Origin: Marinomonas phaeophyticola | GTDB taxonomy: Bacteria > Pseudomonadota > Gammaproteobacteria > Pseudomonadales > Marinomonadaceae | Direction of reading: 5' to 3' | Assembly (NCBI RefSeq): GCF_026966905.1 | Contig: NZ_JAPUBN010000024.1 | Location: 186,001 to 250,000 of the forward strand | Length of the DNA: 64,000 bases | In this document: positions 9,891 to 19,266 of the stretch, piece after piece | Numbering within the stretch: position 1 is the first letter of the stretch | Layout: each line of letters opens with the position of its first letter | Made by a program: the position numbers and the translations under genes | Notes under the pieces: model-generated | Seen by the model: the letters and a program-made list of their open reading frames with translations, nothing else | The model's database searches: none | What the model was told of the DNA's origin: nothing

Positions 9891-10742
9891 TTACCCCTTC
9901 GTCGCGCCAAGCGTTAAGCCAGCAATAAAATGTTTTTGCATCGCAAAGAAAAGCACTACAGGTGGCAGTGCAGCAATAATAGAACCCGCTGAGATAAGTT
10001 GCCAAGAGGCTAACCACTGACCTTTAAGCGCACTGATACCGGCGGTTATAGGGCGAACTTCATCACTTTGAACCAATACTAATGCCCAGAAATAGTCATT
10101 CCAGATAAAAGTAAAAATCAATACCGATAATGCCGCCAATGCAGGACGAACTAATGGCAAAACAACATACCAAAAAATCTTCCATTCACTGACTCCTTCC
10201 ACTCTAGCCGCTTCAATTAATTCATCAGGCAGAGCGACAATGAAGTTACGCATAAACAAGGTACAAAACCCAGTTTGGAAGGCGATATGGAACAGGATTA
10301 AACCGGTTGCAGAATCATACAGCCCCATATCAATGGTCAAATCACGTACAGGAATCATCAAGATCTGGAATGGCACAAAGTTACCAGCAATAAAAGTGGC
10401 AAACAGAGCGACAGACCCCTTGAACTTGAATTTAGCCAAGGAATAACCTGCAAGCGTAGATAACGCCACAGCGCCAGCCACCGCAGGCACGGTAATCAGA
10501 ATAGAGTTCATTAAATACTTAGCCATGGGAGTGGCTTGAAAAACCTGAACATAGTTTTCAATGATCATCCATTCACTGGGAATCCCCCAATAGTTACCCG
10601 CATTGATGTCTGCAACGGATCGTGCGGATGTTAATAGCACAGCGGCCATAGGCAATAGCCACAACAACAAGGCGATCCATATAGCCACTCGATAACTGAT
10701 GTTTGCTGGGGCCGATAATTTTTCAATTGGTGTTGGAAACAT
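9891..10742 (-). CDS. Sugar ABC transporter permease (MalG-like)
   Basis: Inner-membrane permease of 283 residues with six predicted membrane segments. The EAA coupling loop reads DELIEAARVEGVSEWKIFW, which contacts the ATPase. The N-terminal membrane segment ALLLWLLPMAAVLLTS and the C-terminal AGLTLGATKG are typical of carbohydrate-uptake family 1 MalG-type subunits. The gene shares one base with the upstream permease. It forms the channel with that partner, the ATPase at 12670 and the binding protein at the left edge. Confidence 0.92.
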   Translation of the reverse strand: MFPTPIEKLSAPANISYRVAIWIALLLWLLPMAAVLLTSARSVADINAGNYWGIPSEWMIIENYVQVFQATPMAKYLMNSILITVPAVAGAVALSTLAGYSLAKFKFKGSVALFATFIAGNFVPFQILMIPVRDLTIDMGLYDSATGLILFHIAFQTGFCTLFMRNFIVALPDELIEAARVEGVSEWKIFWYVVLPLVRPALAALSVLIFTFIWNDYFWALVLVQSDEVRPITAGISALKGQWLASWQLISAGSIIAALPPVVLFFAMQKHFIAGLTLGATKG

Positions 10743-11617
10743 TAGGCTTTCTCACTCTTCAGCATGCGCCACAAGAAGTAGGCAATATAAATATCCATAA
10801 TCAAGAACAATACAGTCGCAATAGCGGCACCATAGCCAGCGCGATAATTAAAGATCGACTGCTCGTACATGAAATACGCCAATACATTAGAGCTACCGAA
10901 TGGTCCACCGCCAGTCATGGTCGCCACTAAGTCGAAACTACGCAGTGCACCAATGACAGTCACCACAATAGCAATAAAGGTTGCAGGACGAAGTTGAGGC
11001 AAAATAACGTGCCACAGCATTTTCCAACCATGCGCTCCATCCAAACGAGCCGCTTCTATTTGATCGGGACTGAGATTATTTAACCCTGTGAGATATAAGA
11101 TCATACAATAGGCAATCTGAGGCCAAAGACCCGCCGCAATGATGCCGAATGTGACCCAATTCTCATCGGACAGAATCGCCACAGGCTCAAACCCCATACC
11201 AGTCCAAACAATATTGAAGAGACCGTATGTTGGATCATAAAACCATGAAAACACTAAGCCGATAACAACTTGAGAGATAACAAAAGGAAAGAAAAACATA
11301 GACTTAACAAGTCGTATGCCCATTACCTTTTGATTCAAAAATAATGCGATTGCTAAACCCAAAGGAGGGGCAAGCATATAAAAAACCATCCAATAAATGT
11401 TGTTTTTTAATGCAACCCAAAACTGTTCATCGGCAAATAACTCAATGTAGTTATCCAAGCCGATAAAGGTTTTTTCACCTAACCCATCCCATTCATACAA
11501 GCTGAGCAAAATGCTCTGTACGATGGGCAGAATGACATAAACAGAAAACATGATAACCGCTGGCGCTAAAAAGAGCATCGGCATCCACTTTTGCTGTTTG
11601 CTATGCATTTTCTGCAT
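10742..11617 (-). CDS. Sugar ABC transporter permease (MalF-like)
   Basis: First gene of the minus-strand galactoside operon, 291 residues. Six membrane segments are expected, beginning MLFLAPAVIMFSVYVILPIVQSI. The EAA loop is SPDQIEAARLDGAHGWKMLW, followed by the MTGGGP motif common to MalF/UgpA-type subunits. The protein lacks the long periplasmic insertion of E. coli MalF. The gene is preceded by a promoter and operator at 11700-11724 and is divergent from the IclR regulator. Confidence 0.92.
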   Translation of the reverse strand: MQKMHSKQQKWMPMLFLAPAVIMFSVYVILPIVQSILLSLYEWDGLGEKTFIGLDNYIELFADEQFWVALKNNIYWMVFYMLAPPLGLAIALFLNQKVMGIRLVKSMFFFPFVISQVVIGLVFSWFYDPTYGLFNIVWTGMGFEPVAILSDENWVTFGIIAAGLWPQIAYCMILYLTGLNNLSPDQIEAARLDGAHGWKMLWHVILPQLRPATFIAIVVTVIGALRSFDLVATMTGGGPFGSSNVLAYFMYEQSIFNYRAGYGAAIATVLFLIMDIYIAYFLWRMLKSEKA

Positions 11618-11695
11618 GGCCCTACCACCTCTTATTCTTATTTGTTTTATGTATTTAAATGCGTGTCTTGCTTGACAGCCACATCAGACTATAAA

Positions 11696-11724
11696 ATAAT
11701 GGAACATAGTTTCGATTTTTGCAA
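11696..11724 (-). promoter_or_regulatory. Promoter and operator of the galactoside operon
   Basis: On the minus strand, -35 TTGCAA (11719-11724) and -10 CATTAT (11696-11701) are 17 nt apart. The spacer contains the palindrome-like TGGAACATAGTTTCG (plus 11700-11714), matching the element at 707-721 in 13 of 15 bases. A protein bound here would block the polymerase. The divergent IclR-family gene is the obvious candidate; this is inference. Confidence 0.6.
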
Positions 11725-11795
11725 CAAATAAAAAATAACAAATTGCTAATAACTGTATTTGGGTAGTTTTAGTTTACTGTGTAACCACACCACGT

Positions 11796-11816
11796 ATGTA
11801 TTTCCAATAAATACAT
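11796..11816. promoter_or_regulatory. 8-bp perfect inverted repeat upstream of the iclR-type gene
   Basis: ATGTATTT, a 5-nt spacer and AAATACAT form a perfect inverted repeat 52 bp before the regulator start. It differs from the TGGAAC element and may be an operator for another regulator or a transcript hairpin. Only the symmetry is seen. Confidence 0.35.
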
Positions 11817-11867
11817 GAGAAAATGAGGCTATACCCTTTCTTAGACAGTTAAAAATAGGAGACGTAC

Positions 11868-12662
11868 ATGACTGAAACCAATACCAAAAGCGGTGGTTCG
11901 TCACTCAGCAAAGCACTAACGATATTAAAAGAGGTCTGTTGCACGAATACACCTCTTAGATTTGCCGATTTAGTGGAACGCTCCGAATTACCTAAGGCAA
12001 CCACACATAGAATCCTGTCTACCTTGACAGAAGAAGGTCTCGTACGTTTAGACGATCATTCTCAGCTGTATCATCCTGGTTACGGCTTGTTAGAACTCGC
12101 ACATAAAGCGTGGTCTACCTTAGATATACGCGATATCGCAGCAGATCAAATGCGTGAACTTTGGAAAGAAACGGGAGAAACCATTCACTTAGCGGTCTTA
12201 GATCGCGGGGATGTTATCTATATTGACAAACTGGAAAGTCAAAAAAGTTTGCGTTTGTTTTCCGCCGTCGGGAAAAAAGGCCCCGTTTATTGTACGGGTG
12301 TCGGTAAGGCATTAGCCGCTTTTTTACCTGAAGCACAGTTACAAGAAATTATCGCGACTCAAAGCTTTATTAAACACACAGAGACAACCCTTAATAGCGA
12401 AGAAAAACTCCGAGAAGATTTAATTCGCATTAGAAAGTCAGGTATTTCACTTGACTTACAAGAGCATGAAGAAGGCATTCAATGTGCCGCTTCCACTATC
12501 TTCAACTATCGTAATGAACCAATTGCAGCCCTAAGTATTACTGCACCAGCATTTCGAGTAGATGAGGATCGTTTCCTACATTTCCAACAGCGCATAAAAG
12601 AAGCCTGCGCGGAAATATCATCAAGAATGGGGGCACAGCCTCTCACTGAAAATCAGGACTGA
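11868..12662 (+). CDS. IclR-family transcriptional regulator
   Basis: Regulator of 264 residues. An N-terminal winged helix (about 12-75) has recognition-helix sequence LPKATTHRILSTLTEEGLV. The C-terminal IclR effector domain (about 90-255) carries the family pattern GKALAAFLPEAQL and a conserved EGIQCAASTIFN segment. It is divergent from the galactoside operon and 7 bp upstream of the transporter ATPase, so it probably controls the locus through the two TGGAAC operators. The effector could be a pathway intermediate such as galactonate or KDGal; nothing in the sequence decides this. The ATG has a GGAG ribosome site. Confidence 0.9.
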   Translation: MTETNTKSGGSSLSKALTILKEVCCTNTPLRFADLVERSELPKATTHRILSTLTEEGLVRLDDHSQLYHPGYGLLELAHKAWSTLDIRDIAADQMRELWKETGETIHLAVLDRGDVIYIDKLESQKSLRLFSAVGKKGPVYCTGVGKALAAFLPEAQLQEIIATQSFIKHTETTLNSEEKLREDLIRIRKSGISLDLQEHEEGIQCAASTIFNYRNEPIAALSITAPAFRVDEDRFLHFQQRIKEACAEISSRMGAQPLTENQD

Positions 12663-12669
12663 GATTACT

Positions 12670-13773
12670 ATGGCGACCATAAAACTAACAAATGTCATTA
12701 AACGCTTTCACGATATCGAAACCATTCATGGGGTAAATCTAGATTTAGAAGACGGTGAGTTTGTCGTTTTCGTCGGCCCATCAGGCTGTGGTAAATCCAC
12801 TCTATTGCGTTTGATTGCAGGCTTAGAAGAGATTACTGACGGCACACTTGAAATTGATGGACAAAACATGAATGACGTTGCTCCAGCTGATCGCGGTGTC
12901 GCCATGGTATTCCAATCCTATGCTCTTTATCCTCATATGACAGTCGAAGAGAATATGAGTTTTGGCCTTCGTATGACAGGAGGAGACCCTGAAGTTATTA
13001 AGAAACGTGTCTCTCATGCGGCCGATATTCTTCAATTAGGCCCTCTTCTTGACCGTAAACCGAAACAACTTTCTGGAGGTCAGCGCCAACGTGTTGCCAT
13101 TGGTCGCGCTATTGTTCGTGAACCAAAAGTATTTTTATTTGATGAACCATTATCCAACCTAGACGCCGAACTGCGTGTTGATATGCGAGTACAAATAGCA
13201 AAATTGCATAATCAGCTTTCTGCAACTATGGTTTATGTTACTCACGACCAAGTCGAAGCCATGACACTAGCAGACAAAATTGTCGTCCTACGTGCAGGTA
13301 ATATAGAGCAGGTTGGCTCTCCAATGGAACTTTATCATAACCCGGCAAATGAATTTGTGGCCGGTTTTATGGGATCGCCCCGTATGAATTTTATGGAAGC
13401 TAAGGTAACCGCAATCGATAATGCCGATATGATCACCATTGAAGTGGCAGGTCAGCAGATTAAATTAAAAGCCGATACAACACAGGTTTCTGTGAACGAA
13501 AAAGCTTCCTTAGGTCTTAGACCTGAGCATTTAACGACCTTTAATGAAGAGTCTGGTATTGCCCTTGATATTGAAATCGATGTGGCTGAACACCTAGGTG
13601 GATTAAGCTACTTATATGGTAACTGCCATGGGCAAAGCCTAACGATTGAAGTTTCGGGTCAAGACTTAAGCCGTCATGGTGATGTGCTAAAAATTGGCGC
13701 TAAGTTATCAGACTGCTACTTATTTAATAGTAAGGGTCAAGCATTGGTTCAACGACCAGTCCCAACCCGTTAG
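12670..13773 (+). CDS. Sugar ABC transporter ATP-binding protein (MsmK/UgpC type)
   Basis: ATPase of 367 residues that powers the two galactoside permeases. Walker A GPSGCGKST (about 36-44), Q-loop VFQSYALYPHMT, signature LSGGQRQR, Walker B VFLFDEPLSNLD and H-loop VTHDQVEA are all intact. A C-terminal TOBE/OB region (about 240-367) with GLRPEHL is present, as in MalK-like subunits. It is transcribed with the IclR gene, opposite to its permeases. Such MsmK-type ATPases can serve more than one sugar porter. Confidence 0.92.
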   Translation: MATIKLTNVIKRFHDIETIHGVNLDLEDGEFVVFVGPSGCGKSTLLRLIAGLEEITDGTLEIDGQNMNDVAPADRGVAMVFQSYALYPHMTVEENMSFGLRMTGGDPEVIKKRVSHAADILQLGPLLDRKPKQLSGGQRQRVAIGRAIVREPKVFLFDEPLSNLDAELRVDMRVQIAKLHNQLSATMVYVTHDQVEAMTLADKIVVLRAGNIEQVGSPMELYHNPANEFVAGFMGSPRMNFMEAKVTAIDNADMITIEVAGQQIKLKADTTQVSVNEKASLGLRPEHLTTFNEESGIALDIEIDVAEHLGGLSYLYGNCHGQSLTIEVSGQDLSRHGDVLKIGAKLSDCYLFNSKGQALVQRPVPTR

Positions 13774-13785
13774 AAAGTAAATTAG

Positions 13786-13836
13786 ACCGCTGCTCATTAG
13801 TATCTTACTGTATTAAATTCTCTAAAGAGCAGCGGT
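13786..13836 (+). terminator. Terminator after the ABC ATPase gene
   Basis: ACCGCTGCTC (13786-13795) and GAGCAGCGGT (13827-13836) form a perfect 10-bp stem with a 31-nt loop, followed by TTTATT. It closes the iclR-ATPase unit. Confidence 0.6.
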
Positions 13837-13913
13837 TTATTCGATCCTAAATAATAAAAACAGGGCCTAATCACCCAATAATATTAAGCATATCATTGCT
13901 TTTAGGAGGAAAA

Positions 13914-15917
13914 GTGAAATTGACTGTAGCCAATAGAATGATTCTCGGGTTTGGTATTTTATTTTTGTTAATGCTATCCCAAGCGCTAACCGCCTTCCTA
14001 TCGCAAGAAAGTGTCCAAACAAAACAAGATTACCTACTGAATGAATTACTGCCAATTCAAACTAATATTAATCATTTATCCCAGCGTTTACTGCAAGCTA
14101 ATAAATCCACCATGCAACACCTTTCCACAGCAAGTGCAGAAGACAGATTGGCTATAGAAGACGAGTTTGACAAAATTAGAAATCAATTCCATGATGCCAA
14201 AGACCTTATCCAAAAAGAGTTACAAGGGTTTCCAACATTATTACCTTTATTTGAAAGCGTTATCTCTCCATCTTCAGATAGCTTTCAGTTTAGCCAACAA
14301 CTGATTCAGCAAAATAACCTGAAAATCACACAACAACAGGAACTCTTACTTGCATTGGATGCGTTTAAAGAAGAGTGGGAGTTTTACAAAACCGATATTG
14401 AAGACTTAAATCTTGAACTAAGTAGTAATGAGGCCCAGTCGGCCCGTTTCAGCTTTCAGTTTCTTACCCAAACCCTAGGAGAATTTAACGCCGACATTAA
14501 TATTACCCTGGCGATCAAAGACCAATTTGACTTAGATCGAGTTCTATCTTTACAACATGATCGATATGAGACAGCCCTAAACACCGCCAGCGAGTTTGGA
14601 GACTTTGAATTTATCATCATGGATAAAATGCAGTTCTACCTCGACTTTCTGGATTTAACACTCAACAACGAAGCTGGCGTTTATGCGAAATTAATCCCTG
14701 TGATCAATCAGCAAGATCAATCTGCGCAGTTATTAGAACAATTAAACCGTTCTGTTAATGAGGCGGATAAAGGCTTCTCGGACTTATTAGATCAGGTGAT
14801 GACCAATTCAAACACCATCCAATCTAACTCATTAGCAGAAAGACAGCAGAGCCAAGCCGTCCAGTTAGCTTTACTGATCCTCTCTATCCTCATTGCCGCT
14901 GGTATTGTCTATAGCAGTGTACAAAGTATTAAAAAGCCATTAAAGCTCATATTAGGCTCTTTAGAACGAATGACAGCAGGAGACCTTACTTGTGACTTAA
15001 GCATGAAAAATACGGATGAATTTGGCCTCATTGCCAAACAAATTACCGTTCTAAGGGACAATCTGATAAGCATCCTTAAAGAGTTATCCCGCGTATCCAA
15101 TGAAGTATCACAAACGACCCAACAAGCGATCAAAAACAATCAACAAACACACCAACAGATAGAACATCAAAGACAAGAAAGTGCCAATATGAGTCAGTCT
15201 ATCCAGCAGTTTACCCATTCTGCTCAAGAGGTGTCTAATAACGCGCAGATTAGTCTAAGTGAAGTAGAAAACCTCTACCAATTGGCCCAGGTCAGCAGTC
15301 AAAGCATAGGAGAAAATAAACTTTCAGCCAATCGTATGGAAGATGAAATCACCAATGCCAATCATGCCATTGAGTCTTTAACAAACGAAGTAGATGGGAT
15401 AGGTACTATTGTTCATTCGATACAGGATATCACTTCTCAAACCAATTTATTGGCTCTTAACGCTTCTATAGAAGCGGCTCGCGCAGGAGAACATGGTCGA
15501 GGCTTCGCAGTCGTTGCCGATGAAGTCAGAGCGCTGGCGAATAGCACTCAACTTGCCACACAAGATATTGAAAATATTGTCTCTAAACTCAAAGAAAGTG
15601 TCCAAAGAGTGACCTCAAGTATGGAAACAACGCAAGGTGAAGCCACTTCAATGCTTAAGATAGCCAATACGATCGATGGCTCTTATGAAAAATTAACCTC
15701 TGCCATAGACCTAGTAGGCAACTCCAGCACTGACATTTCTAATGCCGTAATTACTCAGACCCAGATGGTGGAAGATCTTAATCGTAATATTGAACAGATA
15801 GTAGAGCTCGCGAATAAAATTGCACTTCAATCCAGTTCAAGCGGCGAACGTACTACAAAACTCACTAATCTCGTCGAAACTCAGCGCCAATTAGTTGGCA
15901 AATTCACTATCCAATGA
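13914..15917 (+). CDS. Methyl-accepting chemotaxis protein
   Basis: Transmembrane chemoreceptor. I choose the GTG at 13914 because AGGAGGA lies just before it; this gives 667 residues beginning with [13 protein letters not shown]. Membrane segment 1 (about 8-28) is followed by a roughly 270-residue helical periplasmic sensor, probably a four-helix or bimodular helical bundle. Membrane segment 2 (about 305-325), a HAMP domain and a long coiled coil come next. The signalling tip reads [25 protein letters not shown]. It directly follows the galactoside locus, so a sugar or sugar-acid ligand is conceivable, but it is a separate unit behind a terminator. Confidence 0.92.
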   Translation: MKLTVANRMILGFGILFLLMLSQALTAFLSQESVQTKQDYLLNELLPIQTNINHLSQRLLQANKSTMQHLSTASAEDRLAIEDEFDKIRNQFHDAKDLIQKELQGFPTLLPLFESVISPSSDSFQFSQQLIQQNNLKITQQQELLLALDAFKEEWEFYKTDIEDLNLELSSNEAQSARFSFQFLTQTLGEFNADINITLAIKDQFDLDRVLSLQHDRYETALNTASEFGDFEFIIMDKMQFYLDFLDLTLNNEAGVYAKLIPVINQQDQSAQLLEQLNRSVNEADKGFSDLLDQVMTNSNTIQSNSLAERQQSQAVQLALLILSILIAAGIVYSSVQSIKKPLKLILGSLERMTAGDLTCDLSMKNTDEFGLIAKQITVLRDNLISILKELSRVSNEVSQTTQQAIKNNQQTHQQIEHQRQESANMSQSIQQFTHSAQEVSNNAQISLSEVENLYQLAQVSSQSIGENKLSANRMEDEITNANHAIESLTNEVDGIGTIVHSIQDITSQTNLLALNASIEAARAGEHGRGFAVVADEVRALANSTQLATQDIENIVSKLKESVQRVTSSMETTQGEATSMLKIANTIDGSYEKLTSAIDLVGNSSTDISNAVITQTQMVEDLNRNIEQIVELANKIALQSSSSGERTTKLTNLVETQRQLVGKFTIQ

Positions 15918-15971
15918 AACGTTCAGTAATAGGCTTACCTAGATATAAGTAGCGCTAAAACAAGGATGTTT

Positions 15972-16355
15972 TTAGAGAAATAACCACCCATGTAATAAAC
16001 GCCCCGGCATGAAAGCAAAGCTGCCAGCTATTATCAATCCGCCTAAATACAGTCCAATCATATTGCCTTTATGCCGTCTAATATTGCCATTCCGAGCAGC
16101 GAAATAAGCCGAGGGCACCCAATATAACACCAGAAAACTAAAAATATGTATAAGACCAAAATGATTCAATAGCCGTTCTCCTAGTTGCGCCTCCATGAAT
16201 AAAGATGAGATTGCTGAGAGCAGCATAAGCACCATATAAATTCGACCAAACTGCTTATGTATTGATGTCCCTTTTCTAGTGAGCAATAAAAAGGTACCCA
16301 TCAAAAAAGCAGGAGCTACAGTGGCTAAATGAAAATACGCTAAATACAAATACAT
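15972..16355 (-). CDS. DUF2306-like small membrane protein
   Basis: Protein of 127 residues, almost entirely membrane: four hydrophobic segments are visible (AYFHLATVAPAFLMGTFLLL, IYMVLMLLSAISSLF, LIHIFSFLVLYWVPSAYFAA, MIGLYLGGLIIAGSFAF). The motif RKGTSIHKQFGRIYM followed by RRHKGNM is typical of the DUF2306 family, whose histidines may bind heme; its function is unknown. The ATG at 16355 is taken in place of the TTG one codon upstream. It converges on the chemoreceptor gene and stands alone. Confidence 0.7.
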   Translation of the reverse strand: MYLYLAYFHLATVAPAFLMGTFLLLTRKGTSIHKQFGRIYMVLMLLSAISSLFMEAQLGERLLNHFGLIHIFSFLVLYWVPSAYFAARNGNIRRHKGNMIGLYLGGLIIAGSFAFMPGRLLHGWLFL

Positions 16356-16508
16356 CAAATCAGTCCCATTAAATACACATCAAACATAGCTAAAAACTAC
16401 CGCGCCATTAGTTTTAATAAATTTTATTTTACTCATTCGCTGCGTTACTCTTATTCTATCTTAAATACAGAATTCACTTTCAAATTGAATACACTAAGAG
16501 GTAGTTTT

Positions 16509-16742
16509 ATGTCTCGTTATACTATTTTTGGTCATGATGCTTGCGGTTTTTGTCGCCGAGCTAAACAATTATTAGACGAAAAAGGATTAGAATATCGCTA
16601 TGTCGATATACATAAAGAAGGCATTACGAAAAGCGCGCTCTCACAACTGATAGGAAAAGACGTCCAAACGGTACCTCAAATATTTTTAAATAAAGGCTAT
16701 ATTGGTGGCTTTGATGACTTAACCGTGTCATTTTCGCAATAA
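16509..16742 (+). CDS. Glutaredoxin (GrxA-like)
   Basis: Small thiol-disulfide oxidoreductase of 77 residues. The active site is CGFC (usual CPYC), followed by RRAKQLLDEKG. The cis-proline motif TVPQIF and the GSH-binding IGGFDD are present. YVDIHKEGITK resembles E. coli GrxA. The ATG at 16509 has GAGG 6-7 nt upstream; an upstream TTG (16485) would add eight residues and lacks support. The second active-site position (Gly for Pro) may alter the redox potential. It stands alone. Confidence 0.9.
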   Translation: MSRYTIFGHDACGFCRRAKQLLDEKGLEYRYVDIHKEGITKSALSQLIGKDVQTVPQIFLNKGYIGGFDDLTVSFSQ

Positions 16743-16760
16743 TTCTCACGACTATCTTTT

Positions 16761-16794
16761 TGCCCATACTCGGATTAAATTTAGCGTGTGGGCA
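16761..16794 (+). terminator. Possible hairpin terminator after the glutaredoxin gene
   Basis: TGCCCATAC and GTGTGGGCA pair over 9 positions with one G-U wobble and a 16-nt loop, 19 bp past the stop. No T-run follows, so termination is uncertain. The rest of the 299-bp gap up to 17041 shows no other clear structure. Confidence 0.3.
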
Positions 16795-17041
16795 TGAAGT
16801 ATAAACACTAACAAATTGATTTTTCTCATTAAAAAATAAAGCCGCGACACCTCTTCTCAATTCACTGTCTACTTCACAAGACTCCCCCAGTGAAAAAATT
16901 CATCATTCTTGCTCTCACTAAACTTTACAAACACCATAATTAGGCATTACATTCAAAGAAGGTACTACGGTGATCCTTAAGTACTACACTATGCTATCGA
17001 CAAAATCGCTAGACATGATAATAAAAACAAGAAGGTCAATT

Positions 17042-18232
17042 ATGAGTGATATTCACAAGACAGATGCGCCGATCGTGCATCGACCTATATTTGCGGACAG
17101 TACATCATTAACCCTACCGACTTTGCGAATTCTTCAAGAAGACGGACACCTCTACCCAGATGCAGAGCTACCTGATATTGATCAAACTCTAGCACTCAAG
17201 ATATACGATACCTTCCTCTTTATACGAGCGTTAGATGAGCGCATGTTAGCCTCCCAACGACAAGGTCGTATCAGTTTTTATATGACAGAAACCGGCGAAG
17301 AAGCCGCGGACATTGGCAGTACTGCCGCCTTAAAAGACAACGACATGATCATGGCGCAGTATCGAGAACAAGGTGCGCTTGCATTTCGAGGGTTTACTCC
17401 AGACCAGTTTATGAACCAGATTTTCTCTAATGAGAAAGATTTGGGGAAAGGTCGCCAAATGCCTATTCACTATGGTTCTCACAAACTTCATTACATGACG
17501 GTGTCGTCTCCATTAGCTACTCAGTTACCTCAAGCCACAGGCTATGCTTATGCGCTAAAAGCACAATCAAAACCTAACTGTGTTATCTGTTATTTTGGTG
17601 AAGGTGCCGCTTCTGAAGGGGATTTCCATGCAGCTCTAAACATGGCTGGGGTATACAAGGTTCCGGTTATTTTCTTTTGTCGTAACAATGGTTATGCCAT
17701 CTCTACACCTTCCAAAGAACAATTCGCAGGTGATGGTATTGCGCCTCGAGGCGTTGCCTATGGACTGAAAACCATTCGAGTAGATGGTAATGATGTATTA
17801 GCCGTATTAAAAGCCACTCAAGAAGCTCGAAAATTAGCGGTAGAACAACACCAACCAGTCTTAATAGAAGCCATGACATATCGACTCGGAGCCCACTCAA
17901 GCTCTGATGACCCAAGTGGTTACCGTAACAAAGAAGAAGAAGATGTTTGGCGTATCAAATGTCCTGTTACCCGCATGAAGCGCTGGTTAATCCTTCAAGG
18001 TTGGTGGGATGAAGAACAGGATGAAACACTGAAGCAGCAGCACCGTCAAACTGTGGTTGATGCCATGAAAAAAGGCGAAAAAGTCTCGCCTCCCGCACTA
18101 GATGATCTCTTTACTGATGTCTATGACTCCCTCCCTTGGAATTTGGAAGAACAGAAAGCCGCTCTCGAAGAGCATATTCGACGTTATCCGGAATCCTATA
18201 AAAAATCATCTTGGAGGTTTGGTCATGAGTAA
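17042..18232 (+). CDS. bkdA1: Branched-chain 2-oxoacid dehydrogenase E1 alpha subunit
   Basis: Thiamine-diphosphate-binding alpha chain that decarboxylates the 2-oxoacids of valine, leucine and isoleucine. The ThDP motif is [10 protein letters not shown] with the distal Asn pair NN (residues 186-216). The loop [16 protein letters not shown] (280-295) matches the phosphorylation loop of eukaryotic E1alpha, with S286 at the regulated serine position. I use the ATG at 17042, preceded by AAGAAGG (396 residues); an upstream start at 16970 would add 24 unlikely residues. E1beta begins inside its last codons, so the subunits are coupled. No promoter was identified in the preceding gap. Confidence 0.93.
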   Translation: MSDIHKTDAPIVHRPIFADSTSLTLPTLRILQEDGHLYPDAELPDIDQTLALKIYDTFLFIRALDERMLASQRQGRISFYMTETGEEAADIGSTAALKDNDMIMAQYREQGALAFRGFTPDQFMNQIFSNEKDLGKGRQMPIHYGSHKLHYMTVSSPLATQLPQATGYAYALKAQSKPNCVICYFGEGAASEGDFHAALNMAGVYKVPVIFFCRNNGYAISTPSKEQFAGDGIAPRGVAYGLKTIRVDGNDVLAVLKATQEARKLAVEQHQPVLIEAMTYRLGAHSSSDDPSGYRNKEEEDVWRIKCPVTRMKRWLILQGWWDEEQDETLKQQHRQTVVDAMKKGEKVSPPALDDLFTDVYDSLPWNLEEQKAALEEHIRRYPESYKKSSWRFGHE

Positions 18233-19202
18233 AATGAATCTGTTACAAGCTATCAATAATGCACTCGATATTGCTATGACTAAGGACACAAATGCGCTTT
18301 GTTTTGGTGAAGACGTTGGCCATTTTGGAGGCGTATTTCGCGCGACCAGTAAGTTACAGGAAAAACACGGCAAAACACGTTGTTTTAATACTCCGTTAAC
18401 TGAGCAAGGTATTTTAGGCTTTGCTAATGGTTTAGCCTCTCAAGGCACCACGGCCATTGCGGAAATCCAATTTGCTGATTACATTTTTCCCGCGTTTGAT
18501 CAGATAGTGAATGAAGCTGCTAAATTCCGCTATCGTTCTGGCAATGAATTTAATGTAGGTGGTTTAACCATTCGGACGCCTTATGGTGGTGGTATTAATG
18601 GTGGGCTCTACCATTCACAATCACCTGAAGCCTATTTTACTCATACGCCTGGTCTAAAAGTGGTGGTTCCTCGTAACCCTGAGCAGGCAAAAGGTTTATT
18701 ACTGGCTTCGATTCGTGATCCAAATCCCGTGTTATTTTTTGAGCCGAAAAAGCTCTATCGCTCATCCGTCGGTGAAGTACCTGATGAGGATTACGAACTG
18801 CCTCTTGGTAAAGCCGATATTGTAAGAGAAGGTTCTGACATTACCTTACTCGCGTGGGGAGCTCAGGTTGAAGCCATTGAACTGGCCGCTGATATGGCGG
18901 CAAAAGAGGGCATATCCTGTGAAGTTATTGATCTTCGCTCTTTACTTCCATGGGATAGAGACACAGTCGCTCAATCCGTGATGAAAACCGGTCGCTTACT
19001 CATCAATCATGAAGCGCCTAAAACTTCGGGGTTCGGTGCGGAGATTGCCGCCGCTATCCAAGAAACTTGTTTCCTCTATCTGGAATCGCCCATTGTGCGA
19101 GTAACGGGGTTAGACACACCCTTCCCTCTTGTTTTAGAGAAGGAATACATGCCAGATCATTTAAAAACGTATGAGGCCATCAAAGCATCTCTGGCTTTTT
19201 AA
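18225..19202 (+). CDS. bkdA2: Branched-chain 2-oxoacid dehydrogenase E1 beta subunit
   Basis: Beta chain of the E1 heterotetramer, 325 residues from the ATG at 18225, which lies inside the E1alpha end and follows TTGGAGG. An in-frame start at 18102 would be inside the alpha gene and is unlikely. Visible motifs: [16 protein letters not shown], the [11 protein letters not shown] segment, [11 protein letters not shown], and the C-terminal transketolase domain with [11 protein letters not shown] and [17 protein letters not shown]. These are characteristic of BkdA2 and not of pyruvate dehydrogenase beta. Confidence 0.94.
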   Translation: MSKMNLLQAINNALDIAMTKDTNALCFGEDVGHFGGVFRATSKLQEKHGKTRCFNTPLTEQGILGFANGLASQGTTAIAEIQFADYIFPAFDQIVNEAAKFRYRSGNEFNVGGLTIRTPYGGGINGGLYHSQSPEAYFTHTPGLKVVVPRNPEQAKGLLLASIRDPNPVLFFEPKKLYRSSVGEVPDEDYELPLGKADIVREGSDITLLAWGAQVEAIELAADMAAKEGISCEVIDLRSLLPWDRDTVAQSVMKTGRLLINHEAPKTSGFGAEIAAAIQETCFLYLESPIVRVTGLDTPFPLVLEKEYMPDHLKTYEAIKASLAF

Positions 19203-19266
19203 ACCACTACTTTTTAAGTATTAACTTAGAAACGCACGTTTTTACACTTTTACGAGGAAACAGAAA

